DNA of 64,000 bases, taken from NCBI GenBank assembly GCA_013115135.1, contig JABANP010000033.1, positions 62,001 to 126,000 of the forward strand. The letters run 5' to 3'. The stretch comes from Perkinsus olseni. Taxonomy: Eukaryota > Perkinsozoa > Perkinsida > Perkinsidae. How positions within the stretch are numbered: the stretch's first letter is position 1; each line of letters begins with the position of its first letter. Made by a program: the position numbers and the translations under genes. Shown here one piece after another: positions 46,572-58,385 of the stretch. The notes below the pieces were generated by a model. The model did no database searches and was not told the DNA's origin. It worked only from the letters and a program-made list of their open reading frames with translations.

Positions 46572-47211
46572 TAACTACTGCCACTACGAGCTGTGATGAA
46601 CTCTAAGTAGTGCAATTAGTGAAACACCACCGTTGCTACCATTGCTGCTGCATCGGCGCATTGTATACTTCCGACTATTATTATCTCATTCTCATCGAGA
46701 CAACTGGGGTGGTTGAATATGCTGACCGACCCTATCATTACCATTCTCAGTAGTACCGCCATCCCGTTTTGTAAGTTCATTACTTTTTCGCTAATTACCA
46801 CCAGGGCTACTCGGAACTCTGGGCTGCTTGCCCCTCTGCAAATCTCACCCAGTCGCTGTGATGTTGATGATGCAAGTCCTGGGCAGGGCTTTGGCTTCGA
46901 GCGCTGTTTGATGGTTTGTTGTTCATCGTCTTACGGTAAAGCCCCCTCCCTTTTTGAAGGTAGTAGCAGTAGTAGTAGCTATGGATGGCCAACAAGGTTT
47001 CTGTTATAACTTCTTTTGTCTTCTTAACTAGAAGGCAATAAGCAGGGGTTGGCTCAGTTACTATTGCACAGCTGATAGGGTTGCGTTGTGCAGCGGAGTA
47101 GTGGTGGAAAGTCGATGCGACGGAAGTCAAAGCATTCTCAGTAGGCATTGGGTAGGAGTTGGGGCTGGTGTGGTATTAATATGATTGACTATAGTTAACT
47201 GTGTTTAATAA
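46572..47211. other. Intergenic stretch between the RING paralogues
   Basis: No supported gene. Contains a GTAGTAGCAGTAGTAGTAGC microsatellite near 46960-46980. Confidence 0.45.
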
Positions 47212-48925
47212 ATGCTGTATACCCCCCCAATACGGGCAACAACAGTCGGGAGGAGGCAACTGCACTACGGTGCAGTACCAATAGCGAGCTGGATCCTAGT
47301 GGGTAGTAGTACTAGGGTGGACGTTGCCGACGTTACAGCCGATGCCCGGTCTATCAGGAGTGCTGGCCTTCGTCCTCGCCCTATCCTTGGTCATCTGCTT
47401 GGTCTTTGCTAAGCGCATGCCATCTGATGTTGGCACGCACATCTGCCGTTGCGGTGGTTGTGGTAGGCGGTTCCGAGTACCTTCTACTATACCTGCTGAT
47501 ACATTCATGTGTCGAAAGTAAGGCTTACTGGGTAGGACTCAGAACGCTCCCTTATGGGGCGAGCGCTTAGGGCTCTATGCTGAAGCTGGATATCGCAGTG
47601 ATTGATATGATGCTATGTGAATAGAGAGTCCTTGGCTATCACCTCGCTTTCGCTACCCTCAGTTGCATAAGGGAAGGTCGCCGCCGTCAGAGTATCGTCC
47701 TGGAGGAGGAACGCGAAGAGCGTCTAAATGACATGAACAGTGCTCCTAAGAGGGTGAGGTCCACACTGAGGCTGGCAGCTCTCGTGCTGAGGTTCCTTCG
47801 ACTGTCCATTCCGGCTACAGGGCAGCCCTTGTTCTACGTCTGTCTTGACTGGGTTCAGGTTATGACGCTCCATCGTGTTAGCTCCCACTTTTACCGTATG
47901 AAGACTCGGGTCTTCGGTAGTAGTCCTAACGATGATGACATAGAGGAGGACATCGAAAGCGGCTCGCAAGGTCTTGATGAGGACGCTCAGCGACCAACGA
48001 TCAACATTCACAGGGGATTTACCAAAGCGGTGGACGCTGGGCAGGTGCAAGTAGTATACGGGCATAGAGCCGCTGAGGGCGCGTTGGAACTGCTGTATGG
48101 TTCCTGTGTGGCCGCTAGACGCTACATAATCAGGCTGCTATTACTGAGTCTGTCACCGCTTGATTCGTGTGGTGCTTGAAGTTGATAGCTGCGTTGCGGC
48201 ATCAGCTGCTTCTTGACGCTGCAAACCTGGAGGCTGCATTGCTCCCGGGTTTGGAAGGCTCATGTCCGATGCTTCTTTTGCGCTCGTGCCAGATACCCGA
48301 AGACAATCTCTGTGAAATATGCTTTGACGACGAGGCGAGGGTGGTGCTGTTGCCCTGTGGTCACGGAGGACTTTGCGAGGGATGTGCTAAGGTGAGTCGC
48401 TGGACAGCTCCCCTGAGACACATAACGCCTGTCAGGATATCATCTCCAGCACGGGCAATTGCTACCTCTGTCGACAGCCTGTCAAGCTGGTCGCTATTGT
48501 GGGACGCCAAGAGCCTTCGAAGCGACGCACGACCAGCGCGGTATCGGCCAGTCGGGTGGATAGAGAGGCCTCTGATATGAGCTCCGACAACTACTTCGCC
48601 CAAGTCGTGGGCCCGGATCAGCTCCATCATCTGGAGAGCCGCGCGGTTGATCGCCAGGGCTCAGGGTCAACGCCTCAGCAGCATTTGGACTCCTCCCAGT
48701 TGGGGACTCCGGCGGTGACACAGTCTCAAGGACTGCCGTCGATCGCAGAAGGCTCAGCAGCGGGGGCGCCGCGCCCTGTAGCAGAGACTGCAGGAGAGGG
48801 AACTACGAGTGAGATGGGCAAGAGACTGGGCATGAGTATCTCGGTTGGAATCTCGGTTGGTTGTAGGTGGCGATGCTGACGAGCCCTCTGTGCCTCAGCC
48901 AAGGCAGCCGATGGAGTCCTCATAG
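47212..48925 (+). CDS. Membrane-anchored RING-finger protein, copy 2
   Basis: Paralogue of the preceding gene with the same exon order. A membrane helix (GVLAFVLALSLVICLVFAKR) is followed by ICRCGGCGRRFRVPSTIPAD with TFMCRK, and by EEEREERLNDMNSAPKR. Then VMTLHRVSSHFYRMKTRVF, NIHRGFTKAVDAGQ, and the RING CEICFDDEARVVLLPCGHGG, LCEGCAK, NCYLCRQPVKLV. The tail keeps MSSDNYFAQVVGPDQLHHLE and ends PQPRQPMESS at 48925 after a 32-nt intron. The RING is split at the same codon as in copy 1, but here by a 44-nt intron. The first exon (from about 47212) is the least certain part. A long intron, or an extra exon, lies at about 48030-48296. Confidence 0.75.
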
Positions 48926-49901
48926 AGGAGGCTGGTAGCCGCACTCGTCCCCAAGAGAGAGTGAAGCTTCCAATCCAATTTAGTCGGACCCGAGATAGTC
49001 CTATTCATACCACTCCTTTCGTTTTTTGTACAAAAGTGCTGATCCCACTGCCGCTGGTCAGCTATCGTTTTTAAGCCTTTTCGTGGTTGTATATAGATTT
49101 CAGTATTCGCTGGGCTGCTGTCCATTCCAATGATCGTGCTGCCCTCCACATCGTTGTATTTACGTGCTCTTTCTATGGGAGGACAGCGTCCTTCCTTTCC
49201 TTATGGCATTTATACTGTCCAGGACTGTTGGACAGTTGTTGTTCTGTTGGCTCTCGGGTAAAGTCCCTGAGGAGCAACTACTGGTAGTGGTTAATCACTA
49301 TAGCCTGTGGACGTATCGTTTGGCAGCTCATCATCATCATGTTTGATACCCCTCCAACGGTGATAGCGAAATTGTCGCGTACGCGGGGCTTAGGGCGGAA
49401 TGCTACTGATCTTCCTTCGTTGTCACGTGAGAGTTGTGCAGATATTTCCAATCCACAGTGCAGTTGTGTAGATAGTTACTGTCGGGCGTGAGGGATGGAA
49501 GTGTCGTTCGAGGGGGGCGAGTTGTGTTAATATAGCAAGTGGTCCATCATGGTGACACGATCTCAAGGCGCTGCTTCCGCGAGTGCAGTCGGTCCCAAAT
49601 TTCTCGCCTTGTTTCAGCGAGTCGCGATACGAACCTCTTGTCCCCGCGTAGACAACGCGCGGTCCCTTCTGGGTCTGTCGCTTATGTTCATGCGCCCCAT
49701 GTAGTGTCTAGGGTTCTGACCTAGAGTGCATTACCGCTGCTCCTGGTCGGAACGGATCTTGCACTTCCCAGCTTTATTGCTCCGTGACTATTGATAAATG
49801 CGCTTGTCTGTTCGTTGTCCTATCAGTATTCAGCGTAGCGAGAGCGCAGGTGAGTACATTGTTGCCGTCGTCCTTGACCTCAGGGAATGCATTGCTGAGT
49901 A
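48926..49901. other. Intergenic stretch before the reductase array
   Basis: No supported gene. A short frame at 49549-49704 (MVTRSQGAASASAVGPKF...) is open but shows no family feature. Confidence 0.4.
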
Positions 49902-50040
49902 GGTACCAGCTCCCGCTGTTGAGCTCAATGACGGCGTGAAGATGCGGATGCTCGGTTTGGGCACAACCGACTTGAGCGACACACTGGCTGCAGAGGCCGT
50001 CTACGAGGCAATAAGAGCCGGCTACCGCCTTCTCACATGA
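49902..50040 (+). pseudogene. Orphan first exon of an aldo-keto reductase
   Basis: Translates as VELNDGVKMRMLGLGTTDLS followed by EAVYEAIRAGYRLLT and a stop. This is the N-terminal strand and first helix of an aldo-keto reductase. It stops at exactly the point where the catalytic-Asp motif YIDTA should come. No matching downstream exon is seen before the next copy, so it is a truncated remnant, or an exon of a gene whose rest was lost. Confidence 0.65.
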
Positions 50041-50312
50041 ACGTGTGCTCTTGCTTTTTTCTTTCATTCACACCTATAAAGGTCAATCCAATCTCGGCCA
50101 CCCGAGGCGAGTCTGAGTTGAGTTTTGGATTATCCATTCCGGATCGGCACTGCCGACTCGACATTTTGCTGAGATTATGGAGACATCCGCACACAATAAG
50201 GGATCCAAGCAAGATAGCGGGCCAGAGAGCGCCCTCAGAAATAAAGGTCTTCAGTTCCGATCTTCTTCCCGCTTAGCGTGCGTACTACGAGCAGTGTATC
50301 CACAGGGATTGT

Positions 50313-51615
50313 GTGGTGATCTAGTCCCTGCTGACGTTGTGGCCGGCATCAAGGCGGGCTACCGATACATTGATACCGCTTTCATGTAGGATAGTATTGG
50401 TCGTCTGGTCGACTAGGCTCAACGGTGTCACCCTTGTAGATACGGCAACCACCACGGTGTGGGCCAGGGTATCGCACAGGCGATCAAGGAGGGCCTTGTC
50501 ACCCGCGAGGAGCTCTTCGTCACCACCAAGCTGTGGCTGACGCAGTTCCGACCGGAGGCTGTCAAGCCTGCTGTGCAGGAAATGCTTAAGACTCTTCAGT
50601 TGGACTATGTAGATCAGCTCCTCATGCACTGGCCTTGTCCGATGAAGGACGTTGAGGGCAAGATGGAGCCAGAGACTAGTGTCAAGATCCCCGACACTTG
50701 GAAGGCTCTCGAGGGGCTTGTGGATGACGGACTTGTAGGCATCTCTGCAAGCGTCGCGGGACTGCGCCGGATGTGACGTTTTGTTAGGTCCGCTCTATTG
50801 GTGTGAGTAACTTCGAAACCAACGAGATTGATGAGATCCTCGCCATGTGCCGCATCAAGCCTGTAGTGGATCAGATCGAGGTAGTTGGTCATCATCAGTA
50901 GTTGGGGGTTATTACCCCTTCAGGTACATCCTTACTTCCCTCAATGGCGTATGCTGGATTACTGCAAAAAGCATGATATCCACGTTGTCGCCTACGCCCC
51001 TCTCGGAAGTCCTGCCAACAAGTACGTCAATCATCGGCAGGCTTGCGACTTCGTGTACTCTGTATTCCTCAGGCCTTCTGACGGTTCCGAGAAGCACAAT
51101 GTGCTCGAGCAGCCCGACGTGGTCGCAATTGCGAAGGCACACAACAAGTCCCCCGCTCAGGTGAGGCTTTCGTTACGCTTGTTCTTTGCTCCCCTACGAC
51201 CGAGGCTGGCCTGTTCGAGTATCTTGGCTTTGGCCGCATGCTAGTCGTCTTGCAGGTTGTTGAGAGGTGGAACATACAGAGAGGTGTCACAGTCATCCCG
51301 AAGAGCACAAAGCCTGCTCGCGTGATCGAGAACTTCCAAGTCTTCGACTTCGAGCTCAGTGATGCTGAGATGGTAAGTAGCTTTCTCAGACGGCGTTCAA
51401 GGTTCACTCCTCTGTGATGTATTTTTATCATCGGCGGACTGGCCCATCGTTCCCGTGAGGGGCCGGTGTATACCTGGTGTCGTGTTCAGGAGCGCATCAA
51501 GGACATCGCTCGTGACCCGAAGAACCGTCATCGATCCTTCGATCCCGCATTCCGCGTTGGCGGAGTTCGTGCATTCGAGCACGTGAAGGCTGCGGAGGAT
51601 GCTTATACCTTCTAA
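50313..51615 (+). CDS. Aldo-keto reductase, copy 1 (N-terminus altered)
   Basis: NADPH-dependent carbonyl reductase family. The tetrad is visible: Asp in [10 protein letters not shown], Tyr in [18 protein letters not shown], Lys in LFVTTKLW, His in LLMHWPCP. Downstream exons give [51 protein letters not shown], the cofactor-binding stretch [20 protein letters not shown], and a C-terminal [14 protein letters not shown]. Unlike its neighbours it lacks the first-strand [16 protein letters not shown]. The first supportable exon starts after an AG at 50312 with [18 protein letters not shown]. It also lacks the intron that copies 2-4 have after DPAKE. It may be a partial gene, or may use a distant first exon. 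Confidence 0.75.
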
Positions 51616-52090
51616 GGTTCTCCTTTCACCTAATTACAGTCCTGTATGGACCAATTCTGCTCCCCAGTGACTTCTGTCTCGTACTACTACCACAGTTGAT
51701 TGGTAGACTTACCGCGAAGGTCTGGGTTTTTCCATTTAACGGTGCTTGCCTGTCGAGTTCCCTGAGTGAACCCTGGAGCTGGTGGATTTGCGGTAGTTAT
51801 TGGCAATCGATTGCGCCGTCGTTAGTGCGTGGCGAGTCTGGTCCTTCCTGGGAACAGCTTGTGTGAGAGACAGCGAGTGTGTTGGTTCCCCGTCATGCCC
51901 GGTAGAGGTCGCTTAGTCGTGTGAGCTTCAGACGCAGCCGCATCAGAGTCGATCTTAGAATAACTCAAAGCGTGCCATCATGACGGCAGCTCCAGAGTTG
52001 TCGTCTGTTGCGTGGGCCTGAGGCAATTTCTTCATTGCAGTTCCGTCTTATCCTGATCTCAATTCCCTGTGGGTTCCAGCTCTTGCAAGC

Positions 52091-53618
52091 ATGGTCGCCA
52101 GCGACAAGACGGTAAGTATGTGTTGGACGTGAGATGATCGTTCTATGGTCCATCTCAGGTTACTCTCAACAACGGGATGAAGATGCCTATTATTGGCCTG
52201 GGTACGTACCGCACCCCTGATGACGTAGTCCCTGCTGACGTTGTGGCGGGCATCAAGACTGGCTACCGTTACATTGATACGGCCTTCATGTAGCTTAGCA
52301 GTTTCCGTCAGTCCCCGTCGTAATGGTGTGGTTCCTAGGTACGGTAATCACCACGGTGTGGGTAAGGGTATCGCGCAGGCGATCAAGGAGGGCCTCGTCA
52401 CCCGAGAAGAGCTCTTCGTCACCACCAAGCTGTGGCTCATACACTTCCGTCCGGACCTCGTGCGCCCTGCGGTGGAGCAGTACCTTAAAGGAGCTTAACC
52501 TTGACTACGTTGACCAGATCATAATGCACTTCCCTTGCCCCCTGCAGATGCATGACCCTGCCAAAGAGTGAGCCCTCAGTTGCGAAGCTCCATTACTCCG
52601 GCATGTGTTGGTTGCTCTTAGTCCCAACTGGATGTTCCCTAAAAATGAGAAAGGCGAGTACGACGCTATGACCGATGTGAAGCTGAGTGACACTTGGAGG
52701 GAGCTGGAGAAGTGTGTTGATGCCGGACTGGTGAGTCACTGGGACGCCGCTTGAGCATTTTTGCTGCTAGAGGGTCGCCAAGGAGGAGCTTCGTCTTTCC
52801 AATGGCCACTTGCCAGGTCCGATCTATCGGTGTGAGTAACTTCGATACCAACGAGATTGATGAGATCCTCGCCATGTGCCGCATCAAGCCTGTAGTGGAT
52901 CAGATCGAGGTAGTTGGTCATCATCAGTAGGTGGGGGTTATTACCCCTTCAGGTACATCCTTACTTCCCTCAATGGCGTATGCTGGATTACTGCAAAAAG
53001 CATGATATCCACGTTGTCGCCTACGCCCCTCTCGGAAGTCCTGGCAACATGTAAGGGATTTGAGCGGTTGTTGTGGTGGGTGGTAGTAGTTCGAACTCCC
53101 CTAGGCCTCATGATGGTTCTGCGAAGCACAACATACTTGAGCAGCCCGACGTGGTGGCCATAGCCAAGGCTCACAACAAGTCTCCGGCGCAGGTGAGCTT
53201 CGTGAATGGTGTCCGGTATGGCCTTCCTTCGCAAAGATTCCTCTCACGCAAGGTGTAGCGCCACGGTGAATTCTGACGCATTTCAGGTTGTTGAGAGGTG
53301 GAACATACAGAGAGGTGTCATCGTAATCCCGAAGAGCACCAAAGCCTGCTCGTGTGATCGAGAACTTCCAAGTCTTCGACTTCGAGCTCAGTGATGCTGA
53401 GATGGTGAGTAACCTCGCAAGTCTATCTTCATCTCTCGACCCGGCTCACGATCGCCGCAGGAGTGAGCTGTCGTTTACCTCTCCCTTTTCAGGAACGTAT
53501 CAAGGACATCGCCCGTGACCCCAAGAACCGTCATCGATCCTTCAACCCCTCCTTCCGCCCCAACGGGGTTCGTGTCTTTGAGCACGTTCAAGCCGCCGAG
53601 GACGCTTACACATTCTAG
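52091..53618 (+). CDS. Aldo-keto reductase, copy 2 (two frame breaks)
   Basis: Starts MVASDKT, intron, then [20 protein letters not shown]. All tetrad residues are present ([32 protein letters not shown]). The middle exons [20 protein letters not shown] and [18 protein letters not shown], and the intron between them, are nearly identical to the other copies. Two one-base insertions disrupt the frame compared with its paralogues: at about 52487-52489 (AAA where the others have AA, before ELNLDYVDQ) and at about 53339 (an extra C before AAGCCTGCTCG in the cofactor-binding exon). Either the copy is a recent pseudogene or these are consensus errors. It ends [13 protein letters not shown] at 53618. 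Confidence 0.8.
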
Positions 53619-54931
53619 GCCTCGTCATAGCGGAACATTTGCGATGCTGTCCACTATTTCCCTCCTCTCGTTGACTTATGTCTGGCACTCGCCTTGCCGT
53701 GCTTAGTGGCGCTGTTGTGAGTTAAAAGCGCCGTACTCCGGATTTCTATAAATACAGGGACTGTGACGGGCTTGTTGAGTTCATTATATGTGACCCACCG
53801 TCTTTATCACGGCGCAACCTTGGCTCCTACGGTGTGCAGAAATATCATTGCCATTAGAGAAGTGGATGATAGCGACTTATCTGAGGGAAGACCGTTATGA
53901 GCGTGAAGAAGCATGCTGAGCACACACGGGGCCCGTTTGAAGCCGGGCTGTTCCTCACTGCCTCGTGCCTCGGTTCGTTCCGGCGGGACAGCGGCCAGCT
54001 TCCAGAGAAAAATCTTCATGCGCATGCGTGCGACGGTGGTTGGGCCGACTCCAACTGTTACTATCGTCGCATCAGCGGTTGTTCGTCCGGTAGCACGGGG
54101 CTGCTTTTGGCGTCGGACTCAGCCAGGTTAATAGCTTTCCCGAGAGGTACCAGTTAATGGGGAGCACTTGCTTGATCAGATGCCGTGATGGCAATCCATT
54201 GGGTTTCCTCGCCAACCGCGAAGCCACCCGCTACTATTCTAACAGTTAATCAACGTGGATTACTCGGCGTGGACCATTGCTTCCTCGTGAAATGCATCAA
54301 GTGCCCACGGCCAAGTCACTCTACCGAGGTAACGCAGCGTCACTGATACTTACCGTCATCGAGTGACCTAGTTCTGGGTTATCCTCAATGTCTAGGTGAC
54401 GTGTTCTCCTCCGTCTCCGGAGTTCCCTCGAGGGGACTCGTGGTCCCCGGAGGCCTCGTCACATGACTAGTCCGACTCGTGTCGACGTCATCGTATGCGG
54501 TGTATCATCGATAAGACCTTGCACGTGCGTGCATAGCTGATTTCCCTCGAAGGGCCCTGACAATCATACTCGTCTGCACTTCCGATCTCACGTCGGCCCC
54601 GAGCTGTGCCGAACCGCATCGGCATGGTCCCTAGTCCGGCAATTTCCTCCTCTATCCATCGGTCCGGGCAGGCGCATTTCTCCTATGCTGAGTCCTCGCT
54701 CGCCGAACGAGACGTGTCCCGATGATCTGCTTCAAAAACCCGTCTGGTTTAATACCCGCATTCTTTGCTCTTTCGCTCTTCTCGTCTAGGAGTCCCGAAA
54801 ACTGCCTCGTATCGCGTTACCGAGTCATCACAGAGCGAAGGGATGAGCTGAGCCTTCCTGAACCCCATCTCGATTGCATCTTGTTCTGGTAGTTGAACAC
54901 CCTTAGTTATCTCTGGTCCATCCACCCAACC
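53619..54931. other. Intergenic stretch in the reductase array
   Basis: About 1.3 kb with no supported gene. Short ORFs at 53807-54157 show no family feature. Confidence 0.45.
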
Positions 54932-56589
54932 ATGTCCGGTCGACAGCAGGTGAGTCACCGTAAAGAGTTGAGAATCCTTCTTGGGCGGTTTGTGTGGCGG
55001 CGGGATTGCTAGGGGAGTCACGAGTGGACCTCATCTTCTTTCCTTGACTTGGGCGGTCCTCGATGAGATTGCTCGTGTACTGCCGCCGGATCTTAGGTGC
55101 CCAGCGTGACACTTAACAACGGTATGAAGATGCCTCTTATCGGCTTGGGTACTTACCTCACTCCCGATGACGTAGCTCCCACCGCCGTTGTGGCCGGTAT
55201 CAAGGCGGGTTATCGCTACATCGATACCGCTTTCCTGTGAGACATATGACTGGTCGTTCTCTCGGACGAGCAAACACAGCGGAAGCTCCACATGGTGCTC
55301 CTTTCAGTTACGAGAACCACCGCGGCGTCGGCGAGGGTATCAACAAGGCGATCAAGGAGGGTATCGTAACTCGAGAGGAGCTCTTCGTCACCACCAAGTT
55401 GTGGATGATCCACTATCGTCCTGACCTCGTCCGACCGGTGGTTGAACAGTGCCTCAAGGAACTCAATCTCGACTATGTTGACCAGATGTTGATGCATTAC
55501 CCCTGCCCACTTGCGACGCACGACCCAGCCAAAGAGTAGGTTGCCGTACTCAGCGGTTCATTGGTTATTCGGTGGTCCGACTGAGGCGTTCAACTCCTCA
55601 GTCCCAACTGGATGTGGCCGAGGAATGAGAAGGGCCAGCTCGACGCAATGCCGAGTTTGAAGCTGATCGATACTTGGAGGGAGTTGGAGAAGTGTGTTGA
55701 TGATGGATTGGTGGGCAGCTGCAAAGCTGCATCCTTCATCCTCACGGTGTCATGCCAGGTCCGATCTATCGGTGTGAGTAACTTCGAAACCAACGAGATT
55801 GATGAGATCCTCGCCATGTGCCGCATCAAGCCTGTTGTGGATCAGATCGAGGTAGTTGGTCATCATCAGTAGGTGGGGGTTATTACCCCTTCAGGTACAT
55901 CCTTACTTCCCTCAATGGCGTATGCTGGATTACTGCAAAAAGCATGATATCCACGTTGTCGCCTACGCCCCTCTCGGAAGTCCTGCCAACATGTAAGACA
56001 TCATAGTACTCGCCGTGACCAGTAGTCACCAATACTTCCCCAGGCCCCAAGACGGCTCTGCCAAACAAGACATACTCGAGCACCCCGATATCGTGGCCAT
56101 AGCCAAGGCCCACAACAAGTCGCCCGCTCAGGTGAAGCACCGGTCTGTAAATCATTTTGATTTGTTTCACTTGTGCGAATTGTACCTGCATACCCTATGA
56201 CGTCACTGTGAGCCAAGTTGTATGCAGGTTGTTGAGAGGTGGAACATACAGAGAGGTGTCATCGTAATCCCGAAGAGCACAAAGCCTGCTCGTGTGATCG
56301 AGAACTTCCAAGTCTTCGACTTTGAGCTCAGTGATGCTGAGATGGTGAGTTAGCATGTCGGGACATGGCAGTCGTAGCTGCGCCCTCTGACTCGGACCCT
56401 CATCTCCCAAATTGGCTCATGATTACCGCTTGAGTGAGCCACTGTTTACCTCTCTCTTTTCAGGAACGTATCAAGGACATCGCCCGCGACCCCAAGAATC
56501 GTCATCGAACCTTCAACCCTCCTTTCCGCCCCAACGGGGTTCGTGTCTTTGAGCACGTTCAGGCCGCCGAGGATGCCTATGAATTTTAG
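54932..56589 (+). CDS. Aldo-keto reductase, copy 3
   Basis: MSGRQQ, a long first intron (about 54950-55096), then [20 protein letters not shown]. Tetrad: [38 protein letters not shown]. It continues [78 protein letters not shown], and ends [12 protein letters not shown] at 56589. The frame is intact throughout with eight or so introns of about 40-110 nt. It is most similar to copy 4, including the same intron after the DGL codon. Confidence 0.88.
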
Positions 56590-58385
56590 ACTCTCCCAGT
56601 CGCATGTCTCAGATGTTCCGTGGACGAATTCCCTTTTTCATCTCAATTTGTGTCAGACGCTGTTTTTGTCCAAAGTCGGTAGTGCCCTTGCGAATAAGGC
56701 GTGCGTTGCATAGAGTATTCGATCTCACTCTCCATGTCTGCCAGAGCTGAGTGTGGTATCCATAGTAGTACTGGCCGCCAATGTGCGTTGCTCTACTATT
56801 AGCTATGCGCTCTACTCTTTTGCACTGTAGTGAACGGTATACCCTATGTAACAGCTATTCAGAGAACGCTATTCACAATCAGTACTATCCAGCTGTTCGA
56901 CTATCGCTACAACCACTTCTTCAATTGCTTATTATTGCGATAAGTCACCGGCCCCCTAACTTTATTCGACTAACCCGCTCAACGATCATGAACTGTTCTC
57001 CTTCGTCATCTTGCCGTTTTCATCGGCAGCATGTCATGGATCGTCGGCAACCACCTCGATTATTAAGTACCCTTATGCAGCGTAACAGTCGTATGCGTAC
57101 AGCATCCTGCATAGCGGTGATCGAGTCATTCATGGCTCAGGCTCACCTTTCCCCACGGACAATGAATGAGCTTCGCTCGTTTCACATCAGTGGCGGCCTA
57201 TTGTTGACAGTAAGCTGACATCGTATCGGGGTGTTCAATCATTAATTGGGGTTGGAGGTGGCACGCTGAGAGTCCCGTAATCACTGGCTGCGAGGCTCAC
57301 GGGTTTTTTACCAGCCTTAACCTCCCCGAAGTACTGTCTGGTCACCAGACACACCAGACCCTGGTGTAGGACTTATCCGCTTCGGTGTATGGCTGCTTCA
57401 TAGTCCTTCATGTACAGCTTTCACCAGCTGCACGGGTCGATGAGTTTTGGGTGGGCCCTGCGTAGCTGGAGCAGGACTTGTGTCGATAATGGACGCTGAG
57501 TCATAGTCCGCATGCTCCAGCTTGAGCTAGTGATGGTGCATACATGCGGCATCGCAAAGAGGAATCCTGTCTCTCTCTTGTTTCATCAGTTGATCGAGTG
57601 GGAACGAGTTACGAAGGCATCGTCTAGGTTCCACATGAATCCAAACACGAGGCAGCTAGGCCGCGACACTATCTTCATCTCTCGTCGATCGCGCAAAAAC
57701 CGTAATAAGAGTTGAATGATAGATCACTTAAGCCTAGCAGAAGACAGCAACACAATATCCTAGCGTGAGGAGCGACAGCAGACACGACAACATTGAGACA
57801 TGCCTGACATACAATATTCTTAACGCTATTACCTGGCAATTCCTCACTGCCCTGCATCCCAGGCTGGTGTTGGCAGGGCGCCTGCTAGCTCCTATGAGGG
57901 ATAGCGTAAGCGTGCATGTCCGCCCAGTCTAGCGTGGAACGCGGCAGCCATCACGACATCTTCTGAATTCGCTTGTTCACGGTGGGGCGGCTCTTTGCGA
58001 TCGATCGTTAGCTGCGTGGCTATCCATCGACGGAAGCACTTGGAACATGAAGACCATCTAGTGTCTATAGATGTTGTAACGTCGAGGTTTCCCTGTCAAG
58101 CACAGACGTGAATCCTTCGGGGAACCATTTTAGCCATGACGATCGTTGCCCCCTTCTCTCAATCTCCGCAATGTGAATTGTGTTGATATGGTACCAAGGA
58201 TGTTGGCATCACGTGCCGAATACCTGCAGCCTATAGACTGTAGGGCTTCGCGTACGCGTGCGTAGCTTTTTCCTCAACGGGGCGCAATCCTAATAAGACT
58301 GCTCGGCTCTTAGCTGGCGTGCTTCTAACTACCTTCCGTTTCAGTAGTTCATCGCTTACCATTACTCTCGGTCTTCTCGTCTGTC
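56590..58385. other. Intergenic stretch in the reductase array, with duplicated flank
   Basis: About 1.8 kb without a supported gene. A 27-bp string at 57080-57106 recurs exactly at 60008-60034, downstream of copy 4, showing that the duplicated unit included 3' flanking DNA. An open frame at 56781-57218 shows no family feature. Confidence 0.5.
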
